A DNA stretch of 64,000 nt, from positions 124,001-188,000 of the forward strand of contig NZ_VWNA01000001.1 in assembly GCF_009600605.1 (NCBI RefSeq), given 5' to 3'. Under the pieces are notes generated by a model. It searched no databases. It saw nothing but the letters and a program-made list of their open reading frames with translations, and was not told the DNA's origin. The translations under genes and the position numbers were made by a program. Source of the DNA: Segnochrobactrum spirostomi. Lineage in GTDB: Bacteria > Pseudomonadota > Alphaproteobacteria > Rhizobiales > Segnochrobactraceae. Shown here piece by piece: positions 7,871-15,440 of the stretch. Every line of letters starts with the position of its first letter. The first letter of the stretch is position 1.

Positions 7871-10800
7871 ATGATGCTACGACTTTACCGCGAAACCTGT
7901 CGTTTCGCCCTCGATGTCGGAACCCACTCGATCGGCTGGTGCGTGCTGCGGCTCGGCCGGAACGGCGAGCCCGACCAGATCCTCGGCCTCGGCACGCGCG
8001 TCTTTTCCGATGGGCGGGAGGCGAAGTCGAACGCGTCCCTCGCCATCGCGCGGCGCGCCGCGCGCGCCATGAGGCGACGGCGCGATCGCTTTCTGCGCCG
8101 CCGCGGGGCCCTGATCCGCGCGCTCAGCGAGGCGGGCCTTTTCCCGTCTGATCCCGCCGACCGAAAGGCGCTCGAAAAACTCGACCCTTACGGCCTGCGG
8201 GCGAAAGCCTTGGACGGCCCCCTCGCCCCGCACGAGATCGGTCGCGCCTTCTTCCACCTCAACCAGCGCCGCGGCTTCCGGTCCAACCGCAAGACCGACC
8301 GGCGGGACGACCAGGAGGCCGGCAAGATCGCCGTCGGCGTCGACCGGCTGCGCGCCGCCATTGCCGAGAGCGGCGCGCACCCTCGGCGAATTCCTGCATT
8401 GGCGCCGCCAGACGGCGCCCGATCCGGCGCGGCCCGAGAAGCACGCGCCCGTCGCGAGCGTGCGCACCCGGCTCCGCCCCGCAACCGCCGACGGCGGGCG
8501 CGGCGCCGAATACGAGTTCTATCCGAGCCGCGATCTCATCGAGGACGAATTTCAGCACCTCTTCGAGGCCCAGGCGGCCTATCACCCGGAGCTGATGACC
8601 GAGGCGGTGCGGGAAAAGCTGCACGAGATCGTATTCTTTCAGCGCCCCTTGCGTGCGCCGCCGGTCGGGCGATGCACGCTCGAGCCGAGCGAGGAGCGTC
8701 TCCCCAAGGCACACCCCCTGTTCCAACGCCGTCGGCTTTTCGAGGACGTCAATGCGCTGCGGGTCATCGCCCCGGACGGCTTCGTGCGCCCCCTCGACCG
8801 CGCGGAGCGCGATCTCGCCGTCCTGAAGCTTCAGGACAAGCGGAAGGTCTCGTTCGAGTCGCTGCGCAAGAGCCTGTGGCTGGCGCCCGGCACACGCTTT
8901 CGCCAGGAGAGCCAAAGTCGCACCGACATCGCCGGCGATGTGATTCGGGCCCAGTTTGCGGACAAGAAGCGGTTTGGCCCCCGGTGGACGACCCTCTCGC
9001 CGGACACCCAATGGGCGATCATCGCGCGGCTGCGCGACGAAGAGGACGAGGAAACCCTCATCGCCTGGCTCGTCGACGCCTGGGCGCTCACCGTGGATCA
9101 GGCCAAGGCCGTGGCCCGTATCGAGCTCCCCGTCGGCTTCGGCCGCTTCGGCCCGACGGCGACGACGGCTCTGATCGAGGAGCTCGAGGCCGACGTCGTC
9201 GTCTACAGCGAGGCCGCAGCGAGGGCGGGCTACCACCACAGCGATTTCCGCTCAGACGACGGCGCCGTCCGCGGTGATGGAGAGCCGCCCGCCCTGCCCT
9301 ATTACGGCGTGCCCCTGGCGCGTCACATCATGCCCGGCACCGGCGACCCGGCGGACGCGGAGGATGTCCGCATCGGCCGCGTCACCAACCCGACCGTCCA
9401 CATCGCCCTCAACCAGATCCGGCGAGTGATCAACCGGCTGATCCGCAGCTTCGGCCTGCCGAAGGACATCGCCGTCGAACTCGCCCGCGATCTCAAATTC
9501 ACCGAGGAGCGGAAGCGCGAGATCAACGCCGAGAACGACCGCAACCGCCGGGCCGCCGAACGGCGCTCCGAAAAGCTCCGCGAGCTCGGCCAGCCGGACA
9601 CCGGCGCCAACCGGGCGATGCTGAAATTGTGGGAAGAGCTCGGCGGCGGCGACGTGATCGACCGGCGCTGCGTCTATTCGGGCCGGCAGATCTCGGCAAG
9701 CATGCTGTTCGACGGCTCGGTGGAGGTCGATCACATCCTGCCGTTCTCGGCGACGCTCGACGATTCCAAGGACAATCTGGTGCTCGTCCTGCGCGAGGCG
9801 AACCGGCTCAAGCGCAAACGCTCGCCCTATGAAGCCCGGCACGACCTCGAGGCCCACTTCGGACCGGACGCCTCGTGGGACGCGATCGCCGCGCGCGCCG
9901 CGAAATTGCCGCCGGGCAAACGCCGCCGCTTCGAGCCCGACGCGCTGGAGACGTTCGAGGCGGAAGGCGGGTTCGCGGCGCGCCAACTCGTCGACACCCA
10001 ATATATCTCGCGCCTTGCGGCGGAATATCTCGGCACCCTCTATCCCGAGAGAGGGGAAGGATCGAACCATGTCTGGGTTCTGCCGGGGCGTCTCACGGAG
10101 TTGATCCGCCGCAAGCTCGGTCTCAACGGCCTGCTTCCCGACGACAATATCGGCGGCGGCGCCTTGCAGGAAAAGAACCGGCTGGACCACCGGCATCACG
10201 CCATCGACGCCTTCGTGATCGGGATCACCGACCGCGCCATGCTGAACCGGATCGCCCGGGACAGCGGCCGCGACGGCGCCGAGGGCCGCGAACGGGTCAT
10301 CGTATCGGACCCGTGGCCCGGCTTCCGCGAGGACCTTTCCTCAGCCCTCGCGCGCACGATCGCCAGCCACCGCCCCGACCACGGCACGACCTCCAAGGCC
10401 GGCTTGCCGAACGGGCGCGATCAGACCGCGGGCCGGCTGCACAACGATACCGCTTACGGCCTCACCGGTCGCGTCCGCGACAACGGTGTCCCGATCGTCG
10501 TCCATCGCATTCCGATCACCAGCATCGAGCCGTCGCACCTCGGCGACGATCCCGATCGGGGCGTTTGCGATCCGGACCTCCGCGAGGCCTTGCGCGCCTT
10601 CACGCTGGAGACCGACCCTAAAGCCTTCCCCGAGAGGCTGCGCCGCTTCGGCGAGTTGGGGCCGCTGCAGTTCCACGGCATCCGCCGGGTCCGGATCGTC
10701 GAGCCGCTGAAGGTCATCCCGATCCGCGACCGCGAGGGGCGGCCCTACAAGGCCTACAAGGGGGACAGCAACGATCGCTATGACGTGTGGGAGGGACCGG

Positions 10801-11183
10801 ACGGACGCTGGCAGGCGGAAGCGGTCTCGATGTTCGAGGCGCACCAGCCGGGCCGGGTTTCGCCGGTCCGCGCCGCCTGCCCGACCGCCCGAAAGGTGCT
10901 TTCGCTCCACCGCGACGACATCGTGGCTCTCGAGATCGACGGTGAGCGGCGGCTCTACCGGGTGGTGAAGTTCTCCGACAAGCAGATCACCCTCGCCCCG
11001 CCCAACGAAGGCGGCCGGCTCAAGGCGCGTGACGGCGATCCGAACGATCCGTTCCGCTACCTCTACGTCTCCGCCTCGTCACTGAAGGCGTCCAAGGCGC
11101 GGCAGGTGCGGGTGGACGAACTCGGGCGCGTGCTCGATCCCGGCTTCCCCGCACGCAAGACGAAGCGGCGAACGAGACGTTGA
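7871..11183 (+). CDS. cas9: Type II-C Cas9 nuclease, reading frame broken near 8378
   Basis: RNA-guided DNA endonuclease. Joined across the frame break it is about 1,104 residues, the size of compact II-C Cas9 proteins. RuvC-I: ALDVGTHSIGW with Asp15. Arginine-rich bridge helix: about 57-80. RuvC-II: PKDIAVELARDLKF, Glu near 537. HNH: EVDHILPFSATLDDSKDNLVL, His near 622. RuvC-III: HHAIDAF, Asp near 780. All catalytic residues are intact. The N-terminal frame (169 residues) stops making sense at GSGCG-rich sequence 8375-8378; the rest continues in the +1 frame from ARTLGEFLHWRR to the TGA at 11183. Two missing bases in the GCGCGC run, or one extra base, would explain it. As written, only fragments are made. 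cas1 follows 7 bp after the stop. Confidence 0.9.
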
Positions 11184-11190
11184 GGCGGCT

Positions 11191-12141
11191 GTGGAGCGGA
11201 TCGTCGACATCGCCACCGACGGGCGGCACCTGTCGGTCCATCGCGGGTTCCTCGTCGTCTCGGAAGGGCGGCAGGAGGTCGGCCGCGTCGCGCTCGACGA
11301 TGTCGCAGCCGTCATCGTCCACGCCCACGGCGTCACCTGGACGACGAACCTCGTCGTGGCGCTCGCCGAGCGCGGATCCGTCCTCGTCGTATGCGGGGCG
11401 AACCACGCCCCGGTCGCGATCTGCCTGCCGATCGAGGGGCACCACGCTCAGAACGCCCATTACCGGGCGCAATGGGAGGCCGGACGCCCGCTTTCGAAGC
11501 AGCTCTGGCGACGCGTCGTCATCGCCAAGATTCAATGGCAGGCCGCCGTGCTCGAAGCCCACGGCCGGGATGCGGCGGCGTTCGGCATGCTGGTACGCCG
11601 GGTCGGATCAGGCGACCCGGAGAATGTCGAAGCCCAGGCAGCACGGCGCTATTGGCCGCTCCTCATGGGGAGCGCGTTCAGGCGCGATCGCGCGGCAGAA
11701 GGCCTCAACGGCCTGCTGAACTACGGCTATACGATCCTTCGAGCCATGGTCTCGCGCGCGATCGTGGCGGCGGGTCTTCACCCGTCGATCGGTATCCACC
11801 ACGCCAATCGCGGAAACGCATTCGCGCTCGCCGACGATCTCGTCGAGCCGTTCCGGCCTCTGGTCGATTCGCTTTCGTTGCGGTTGGCCGAGCGCGGAAT
11901 CGTCGCCCTCACGCCCGACGCGAAGCGCGCTTTCGCCGGCCTTACCGCCCTCGACCTGCCGTCCGAGCGCGGCACGACCCCGGTTTACGTCGCCGCCCAG
12001 AGGCTCGCCCAATCCCTTGCCGACTGTTTCGAGAGCGGTCGGGCAGCCGATCTCGCGCTGCCGGCCACCCCGTCGCCCCTGGAACTCGCCGGGTTGGACG
12101 CCTTGTTGATCGATCCACCCCCCTTGGAGCGGACGACATGA
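11191..12141 (+). CDS. cas1: CRISPR-associated integrase Cas1 (type II)
   Basis: Metal-dependent integrase that, with Cas2, inserts new spacers. 316 residues from the GTG at 11191, seven bases after the cas9 stop. The C-terminal helical domain has the family signatures EGLNGLLNYGYTILRAMVSRA (catalytic Glu) and GIHHANRGNAFALADDLVEPFRPLVD (His and acidic residues), so the metal site looks complete. The N-terminal beta domain is normal. Translation is probably coupled with cas9. The stop is 13 bp before the ATG of cas2. Confidence 0.95.
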   Translation: MERIVDIATDGRHLSVHRGFLVVSEGRQEVGRVALDDVAAVIVHAHGVTWTTNLVVALAERGSVLVVCGANHAPVAICLPIEGHHAQNAHYRAQWEAGRPLSKQLWRRVVIAKIQWQAAVLEAHGRDAAAFGMLVRRVGSGDPENVEAQAARRYWPLLMGSAFRRDRAAEGLNGLLNYGYTILRAMVSRAIVAAGLHPSIGIHHANRGNAFALADDLVEPFRPLVDSLSLRLAERGIVALTPDAKRAFAGLTALDLPSERGTTPVYVAAQRLAQSLADCFESGRAADLALPATPSPLELAGLDALLIDPPPLERTT

Positions 12142-12154
12142 AAGGCGACCGAGC

Positions 12155-12910
12155 ATGAGGGCCGAGAAGAGGGCGGGCTCTCGGCGGGAGATCACGGCCG
12201 ACACCGCGATACCGACGCAACTCAGCGGATACCGTCTGATGTGGATCTTCGTGATGTTCGATCTTCCGGTGGACACCCAGGCGCATCAGCGCGCCGCGAC
12301 GAAGTTCCGCGAATTTCTCTTGGATCAAGGCTTCGAAAAGAGCCAGTTCTCCGTGTACGCTCGCTTCTGCAACGGCAAGGAGCAGTTCGAGACATATATC
12401 AGGCGGGTCGGGGCGAACCTTCCCGAACAAGGAGAGGTTCACGTTCTGAGCTTCACGGACCGGCAATATGAAAACATCATCCGTTTTTCAGGCCAGCGCA
12501 GGCGCAAAGCGCTGCTTTCACAACGCGTTACGCCACGATCGAGGATAGCCGTTCAGAGATCGTGGTCCAGCGGCAACGTAGTCCCGACCTACAACGTGCT
12601 CGTGAAGAGGATAGCCGTTCAGAGATCGTGGTCCAGCGGCAACGGCGCTGGGGCTCAACGATGGCGACAAGGCAGGATAGCCGTTCAGAGATCGTGGTCC
12701 AGCGGCAACTGCGTGGCTCTATCGGTTCTGCATCGATCAAGGATAGCCGTTCAGAGATCGTGGTCCAGCGGCAACCGCTCGTCGCCGGCCTGCGATCGCC
12801 CTATCAGGATAGCCGTTCAGAGATCGTGGTCCAGCGGCAACAAGCGTCGGGCGGTCATCGAGATTGGCGAAAGGATAGCCGTTCAGAGATCGTGGTCCAG
12901 CGCAGCGTGA
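12155..12910 (+). CDS. cas2: Cas2 whose frame has no stop before the CRISPR array
   Basis: Structural partner of Cas1 in spacer integration. The recognisable Cas2 fold starts at about residue 23 (SGYRLMWIFVMFDLPVDT, with the conserved Asp of FDLPV) and runs through QFSVYARFCNGKEQFETYI and LSFTDRQYENIIRFSGQ to about residue 120. No stop follows. The frame enters the first repeat exactly on a codon boundary at 12542 and continues through all six repeats to TGA 12908-12910, giving 251 residues. Each repeat codes RIAVQRSWSSGN and each 30-nt spacer ten more residues, so the tail is five 22-residue units plus an end. Usual II-C Cas2 is about 100-110 residues. Either the original stop was lost when the array abutted the gene, or a base change or indel removed it. 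Confidence 0.9.
   Translation: MRAEKRAGSRREITADTAIPTQLSGYRLMWIFVMFDLPVDTQAHQRAATKFREFLLDQGFEKSQFSVYARFCNGKEQFETYIRRVGANLPEQGEVHVLSFTDRQYENIIRFSGQRRRKALLSQRVTPRSRIAVQRSWSSGNVVPTYNVLVKRIAVQRSWSSGNGAGAQRWRQGRIAVQRSWSSGNCVALSVLHRSRIAVQRSWSSGNRSSPACDRPIRIAVQRSWSSGNKRRAVIEIGERIAVQRSWSSAA
12542..12907 (-). CRISPR. Type II-C CRISPR array, six 36-nt repeats and five 30-nt spacers
   Basis: Repeats begin at 12542, 12608, 12674, 12740, 12806 and 12872; spacers are 12578-12607, 12644-12673, 12710-12739, 12776-12805 and 12842-12871. Repeats 1-5 are identical. Repeat 6 departs from consensus after about 29 bases (at 12901). The crRNA sense is the minus strand, starting GTTGCCGCTGG, because only that orientation pairs with the minus-strand tracrRNA. 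In this sense every repeat ends GGCTATCCT, with TATCCT resembling a -10 box. A start 6-7 bases into the spacer would leave a guide of about 24 nt, as known for Neisseria-type II-C arrays. crRNA transcription is convergent with cas2. No spacer matches another part of this window that I could see. Confidence 0.97.
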
Positions 12911-12921
12911 GCGACGCCGCG

Positions 12922-12945
12922 AAAGGATGCGCGTCTCGATCCTTT
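12922..12945. terminator. Inverted repeat between the array and mazG, possible weak terminator
   Basis: AAAGGAT (12922-12928), a 10-nt loop, ATCCTTT (12939-12945), then CCCC. The perfect seven-base arms and trailing T run (12943-12946) could end cas transcription on the plus strand. The loop is long and the U tract short, so the call is weak. Confidence 0.35.
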
Positions 12946-12997
12946 TCCCCGCCCCTCCCTGCGCGCTAGTCTCGCCGCCTTCGGTGAGGAGTGAGCG

Positions 12998-13876
12998 ATG
13001 ATTCCGGGCAGGCAAATCGGGCGGCTGATCGAGATCATGGCGCGGCTGCGCGATCCGCAGACCGGGTGCCCCTGGGATGTCGAGCAGGACTTCGCCTCGA
13101 TCGCCCCCTACACCGTCGAAGAGGCCCACGAGGTCGCCGAGGCGATCGCGCGCGGCGACATGGACGACCTCAAGGACGAGCTCGGCGATCTCCTGCTCCA
13201 GGTCGTCTTCCACGCCCGCATGGCCGAGGAAGCCGGTCTGTTCGAATTCGGCGACGTGGTCGAGGCGATCACGGCGAAGATGATCCGCCGCCACCCGCAC
13301 GTGTTCGGCTCGTCGGAGGCCCGCAGCCCCGAGCTCGCCCAGGTTCAGTGGGTGGCGATCAAGGCGGAGGAAAAGGCGCTGCGCGCCGCCCGCCGCGCGG
13401 CCCGCGGGTTGCCGGCGGAGCCGAACGGCGGCGTGCTCGCCGGGGTGCCGCCCTCCCTGCCCGCTCTGTCGTCGGCGGTGAAGCTCCAGGAGAAGGCCGC
13501 GACCGTCGGCTTCGACTGGAACGACCCGCGCCTCGTCCTCGCCAAGATCCGCGAGGAATGCGACGAGCTCGAAGCCGAACTCGACCGCGCCGACCGTGCC
13601 GCCGCCGCGGCGGAGCTCGGCGATCTCCTGTTCGCCGTCGCCAACCTCGCCCGGCACCTCAAGACCGATCCCGAAGCGGCGCTGCGCGGTACGAACCAGA
13701 AATTCCGCGACCGCTTCGCCTTCATCGAGGCCGCGCTCGCCGCGCAAGGGCGTCATCCGAAGGACGCCGGCTTGGACGAGATGGAAGCGCTCTGGCAGCG
13801 CGCCAAGACGGAGCGGAAGGCCGACGCGGTGGCGGAGGCGCCGCTCGGCGGGTCTTCAGCCCGCGCGGCCGAATAA
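12998..13876 (+). CDS. mazG: Nucleoside triphosphate pyrophosphohydrolase MazG
   Basis: Hydrolyses NTPs and dNTPs to monophosphates; thought to clear aberrant nucleotides and affect ppGpp levels. 292 residues with two MazG repeats. The first holds RDPQTGCPWDVEQDFASIAPYTVEEAHEVAEAI and DDLKDELGDLLLQVVFHA (metal-binding ExxED-type helices). The second, around 195-245, holds EECDELEAELDRA and AELGDLLFAVANLAR. In many Hyphomicrobiales mazG lies next to hflX; here a hydrolase/CGNR pair separates them and the CRISPR locus lies on the other side. GGAG upstream supports the ATG at 12998. The end overlaps the convergent hydrolase by 21 bp. Confidence 0.95.
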   Translation: MIPGRQIGRLIEIMARLRDPQTGCPWDVEQDFASIAPYTVEEAHEVAEAIARGDMDDLKDELGDLLLQVVFHARMAEEAGLFEFGDVVEAITAKMIRRHPHVFGSSEARSPELAQVQWVAIKAEEKALRAARRAARGLPAEPNGGVLAGVPPSLPALSSAVKLQEKAATVGFDWNDPRLVLAKIREECDELEAELDRADRAAAAAELGDLLFAVANLARHLKTDPEAALRGTNQKFRDRFAFIEAALAAQGRHPKDAGLDEMEALWQRAKTERKADAVAEAPLGGSSARAAE

Positions 13877-14689
13877 GACGTCGCCGAGCACGGCGACGAG
13901 CGCCTCGGGGACATCGTCCTGCACGAGGTGCCCGGCCTCCGGCACGGCCACGAAGTGCCGCGCCCCGAGACGCCGGGCGAGCGTCCGCCCCTGCGCGACG
14001 GGGAGCCAACCGTCCTCGGCGCCCCAGACGACGGTCGCCGGGCAGCGGATCCGATCGAGCAGCGGCTCGAACGCGGCGGTGTGGGACGCATCCATCTGCG
14101 CGATCTGACGGTAAAAGGCGGCCTGCCCCGTCGGCCCCGTCCACGGCGCCGTGTAGAGCGCGAGCGCGTCCGGCGAAAGTGGCCGATGGGCCGCGCCGGC
14201 CAGATAGGCGCCGAGCACCCCGTCGTGGATCGCCGCCGGCAGTCCGGCGAACGCCGCCGCGTGATCGCGGACATGGGCGACGAACGGCGAGCCCCAGGGA
14301 GACAGGGCGACGGCGTCGATCAGCGTGAGCGACCGGAATTGTACGCCGTGAAGGAGATGCGCCCGCAGGCTCGCGGCGCCGCCGAAATCGTGGGCCACCA
14401 CATCGGGCGCCTCGAGCTGCCAATGCGCGACCAGCGCCGCGACGAGGCGCCCCTGCGCGGCGATCGAGACGTCCTGCCCCTCGCCCTTCTCGGACGCTCC
14501 GTAACCTGCGAGGTCGAAGACGTGGACCCGCCGATGCGTCGTGAACCACGGCGCGATGCGACGCCACACCGCGGACGAGAACGGCGTGCCGTGGACGAGC
14601 ACGAGCGGCGGCCCCGAACCCGCTGCGCCCCAGGCGATCGATCGTCCCTCGAACGCGAAGCGTTCCGTCAGCGCCGGCATGGCGGTCAT
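13856..14689 (-). CDS. Alpha/beta-fold hydrolase, haloalkane-dehalogenase/epoxide-hydrolase type
   Basis: 277 residues. The oxyanion-hole loop VHGTPFSSAVW is near residue 33-43 and the nucleophile elbow reads VVAHDFGG, so an aspartate, not serine, sits at the nucleophile position, as in haloalkane dehalogenases and epoxide hydrolases. The acid/His end is GHLVQDDVPEAL (His near 257). Substrate unknown. The start ATG 14689 is followed closely by another at 14679, and either could serve. It is divergent from a CGNR regulator with two inverted repeats between them, which suggests that regulator controls it (inference). Confidence 0.82.
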   Translation of the reverse strand: MTAMPALTERFAFEGRSIAWGAAGSGPPLVLVHGTPFSSAVWRRIAPWFTTHRRVHVFDLAGYGASEKGEGQDVSIAAQGRLVAALVAHWQLEAPDVVAHDFGGAASLRAHLLHGVQFRSLTLIDAVALSPWGSPFVAHVRDHAAAFAGLPAAIHDGVLGAYLAGAAHRPLSPDALALYTAPWTGPTGQAAFYRQIAQMDASHTAAFEPLLDRIRCPATVVWGAEDGWLPVAQGRTLARRLGARHFVAVPEAGHLVQDDVPEALVAVLGDVLFGRAG

Positions 14690-14701
14690 CGTCGTATAAC
14701 C

Positions 14702-14768
14702 CCTATTCTTACAATAGGCGGTTATGTGACATTCGTTACCGCAACCTGTAAAGTGACGTTCACAGGTT
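14702..14768. promoter_or_regulatory. Two inverted repeats in the hydrolase/CGNR divergent promoter region
   Basis: CCTATT-CTTAC-AATAGG (14702-14718) and AACCTGT-12 nt-ACAGGTT (14743-14768) are both perfect and lie in a 96-bp, unusually AT-rich gap between divergent genes. They are good candidates for operators of the adjacent regulator. Confidence 0.55.
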
Positions 14769-14785
14769 AATCGGGCGAATGGGGC

Positions 14786-15433
14786 GTGGAGCCGGCGATG
14801 GAACACGGGCAGTCGGCGGACGGGCGGACGTGGCGGGGGCTCGCCTTCATCGGCGGGGATGCCGCGCTCGATTTCACCAACACCGTCGCCGGCATCACCA
14901 AGGCGCGGGACGACGAGGCCCTGACCGACTTCGACGCCTTCGCCGGTTGGGCGGAGGCGGCCGGCATCCTGGATGCGAACGAGGCGGCGTTGGCGCGCGC
15001 GGAAGCGGCGGCGGCGCCGGGGCCGGCGGTGATCGCGCTGACCCGCGCCCGGTCCGCGCGCGAGGCGCTGCACCGCCTGTTCGGCCGGCTCGCGGCCGGC
15101 GGCGTGCCGACACTGGCCGATCGCGGCGCGTTCGAGACCGAGGCCCAGGAGGCGCGCCGCGCCGGCCGGCTCGCGGTCGATGTCGGGCGGCGATCGGTCC
15201 GGTGGGAGGTGAAGGTCGAGGCGGCGCCGCTCGATGCGGTGCGCCACCGGGTGGCGCTCGCCGCCGAGGCCCTGCTCGTCGGGCCGGAACTCGCCCGCGT
15301 CCGGGAATGCGAGAGCTGTTCGTGGCTGTTCGTCGACCGCTCGAAGAGCGGCCGGCGCCGCTGGTGTTCGATGGCGGCGTGCGGCAACCGCGCCAAGGCG
15401 CGGCGCCATCATCAGCGGGCGGCGGGGCTCTAG
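14786..15433 (+). CDS. CGNR zinc-finger / ABATE-domain regulator
   Basis: 215 residues from the GTG at 14786 (ATG 14798 also possible). The N-terminal ABATE-like domain begins [14 protein letters not shown]. The C-terminal treble-clef finger has [28 protein letters not shown]: CxxC, CxxxC and the CGNR signature, normally DNA-binding. It is divergent from the alpha/beta hydrolase and convergent with hflX (7 bp between stops). Members of this family are often encoded beside the hydrolase or monooxygenase genes they regulate. The ligand is unknown. Confidence 0.85.
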   Translation: MEPAMEHGQSADGRTWRGLAFIGGDAALDFTNTVAGITKARDDEALTDFDAFAGWAEAAGILDANEAALARAEAAAAPGPAVIALTRARSAREALHRLFGRLAAGGVPTLADRGAFETEAQEARRAGRLAVDVGRRSVRWEVKVEAAPLDAVRHRVALAAEALLVGPELARVRECESCSWLFVDRSKSGRRRWCSMAACGNRAKARRHHQRAAGL

Positions 15434-15440
15434 AGGCCGC

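Noticed and set aside
12578-12871. Self-targeting by the array spacers
   Set aside because: No spacer was seen to match elsewhere in these 64 kb; matches outside the window cannot be judged. A search of the five 30-nt spacers against the full genome and phage/plasmid sets would decide.
12919-12929. Possible remnant of a seventh CRISPR repeat (GCGAAAGGAT recurs after the array)
   Set aside because: Only ten bases match, five of them from spacer 5 or its flank, and the spacing from repeat 6 is about 51 nt rather than 66. It is better explained as part of the inverted repeat at 12922-12945.
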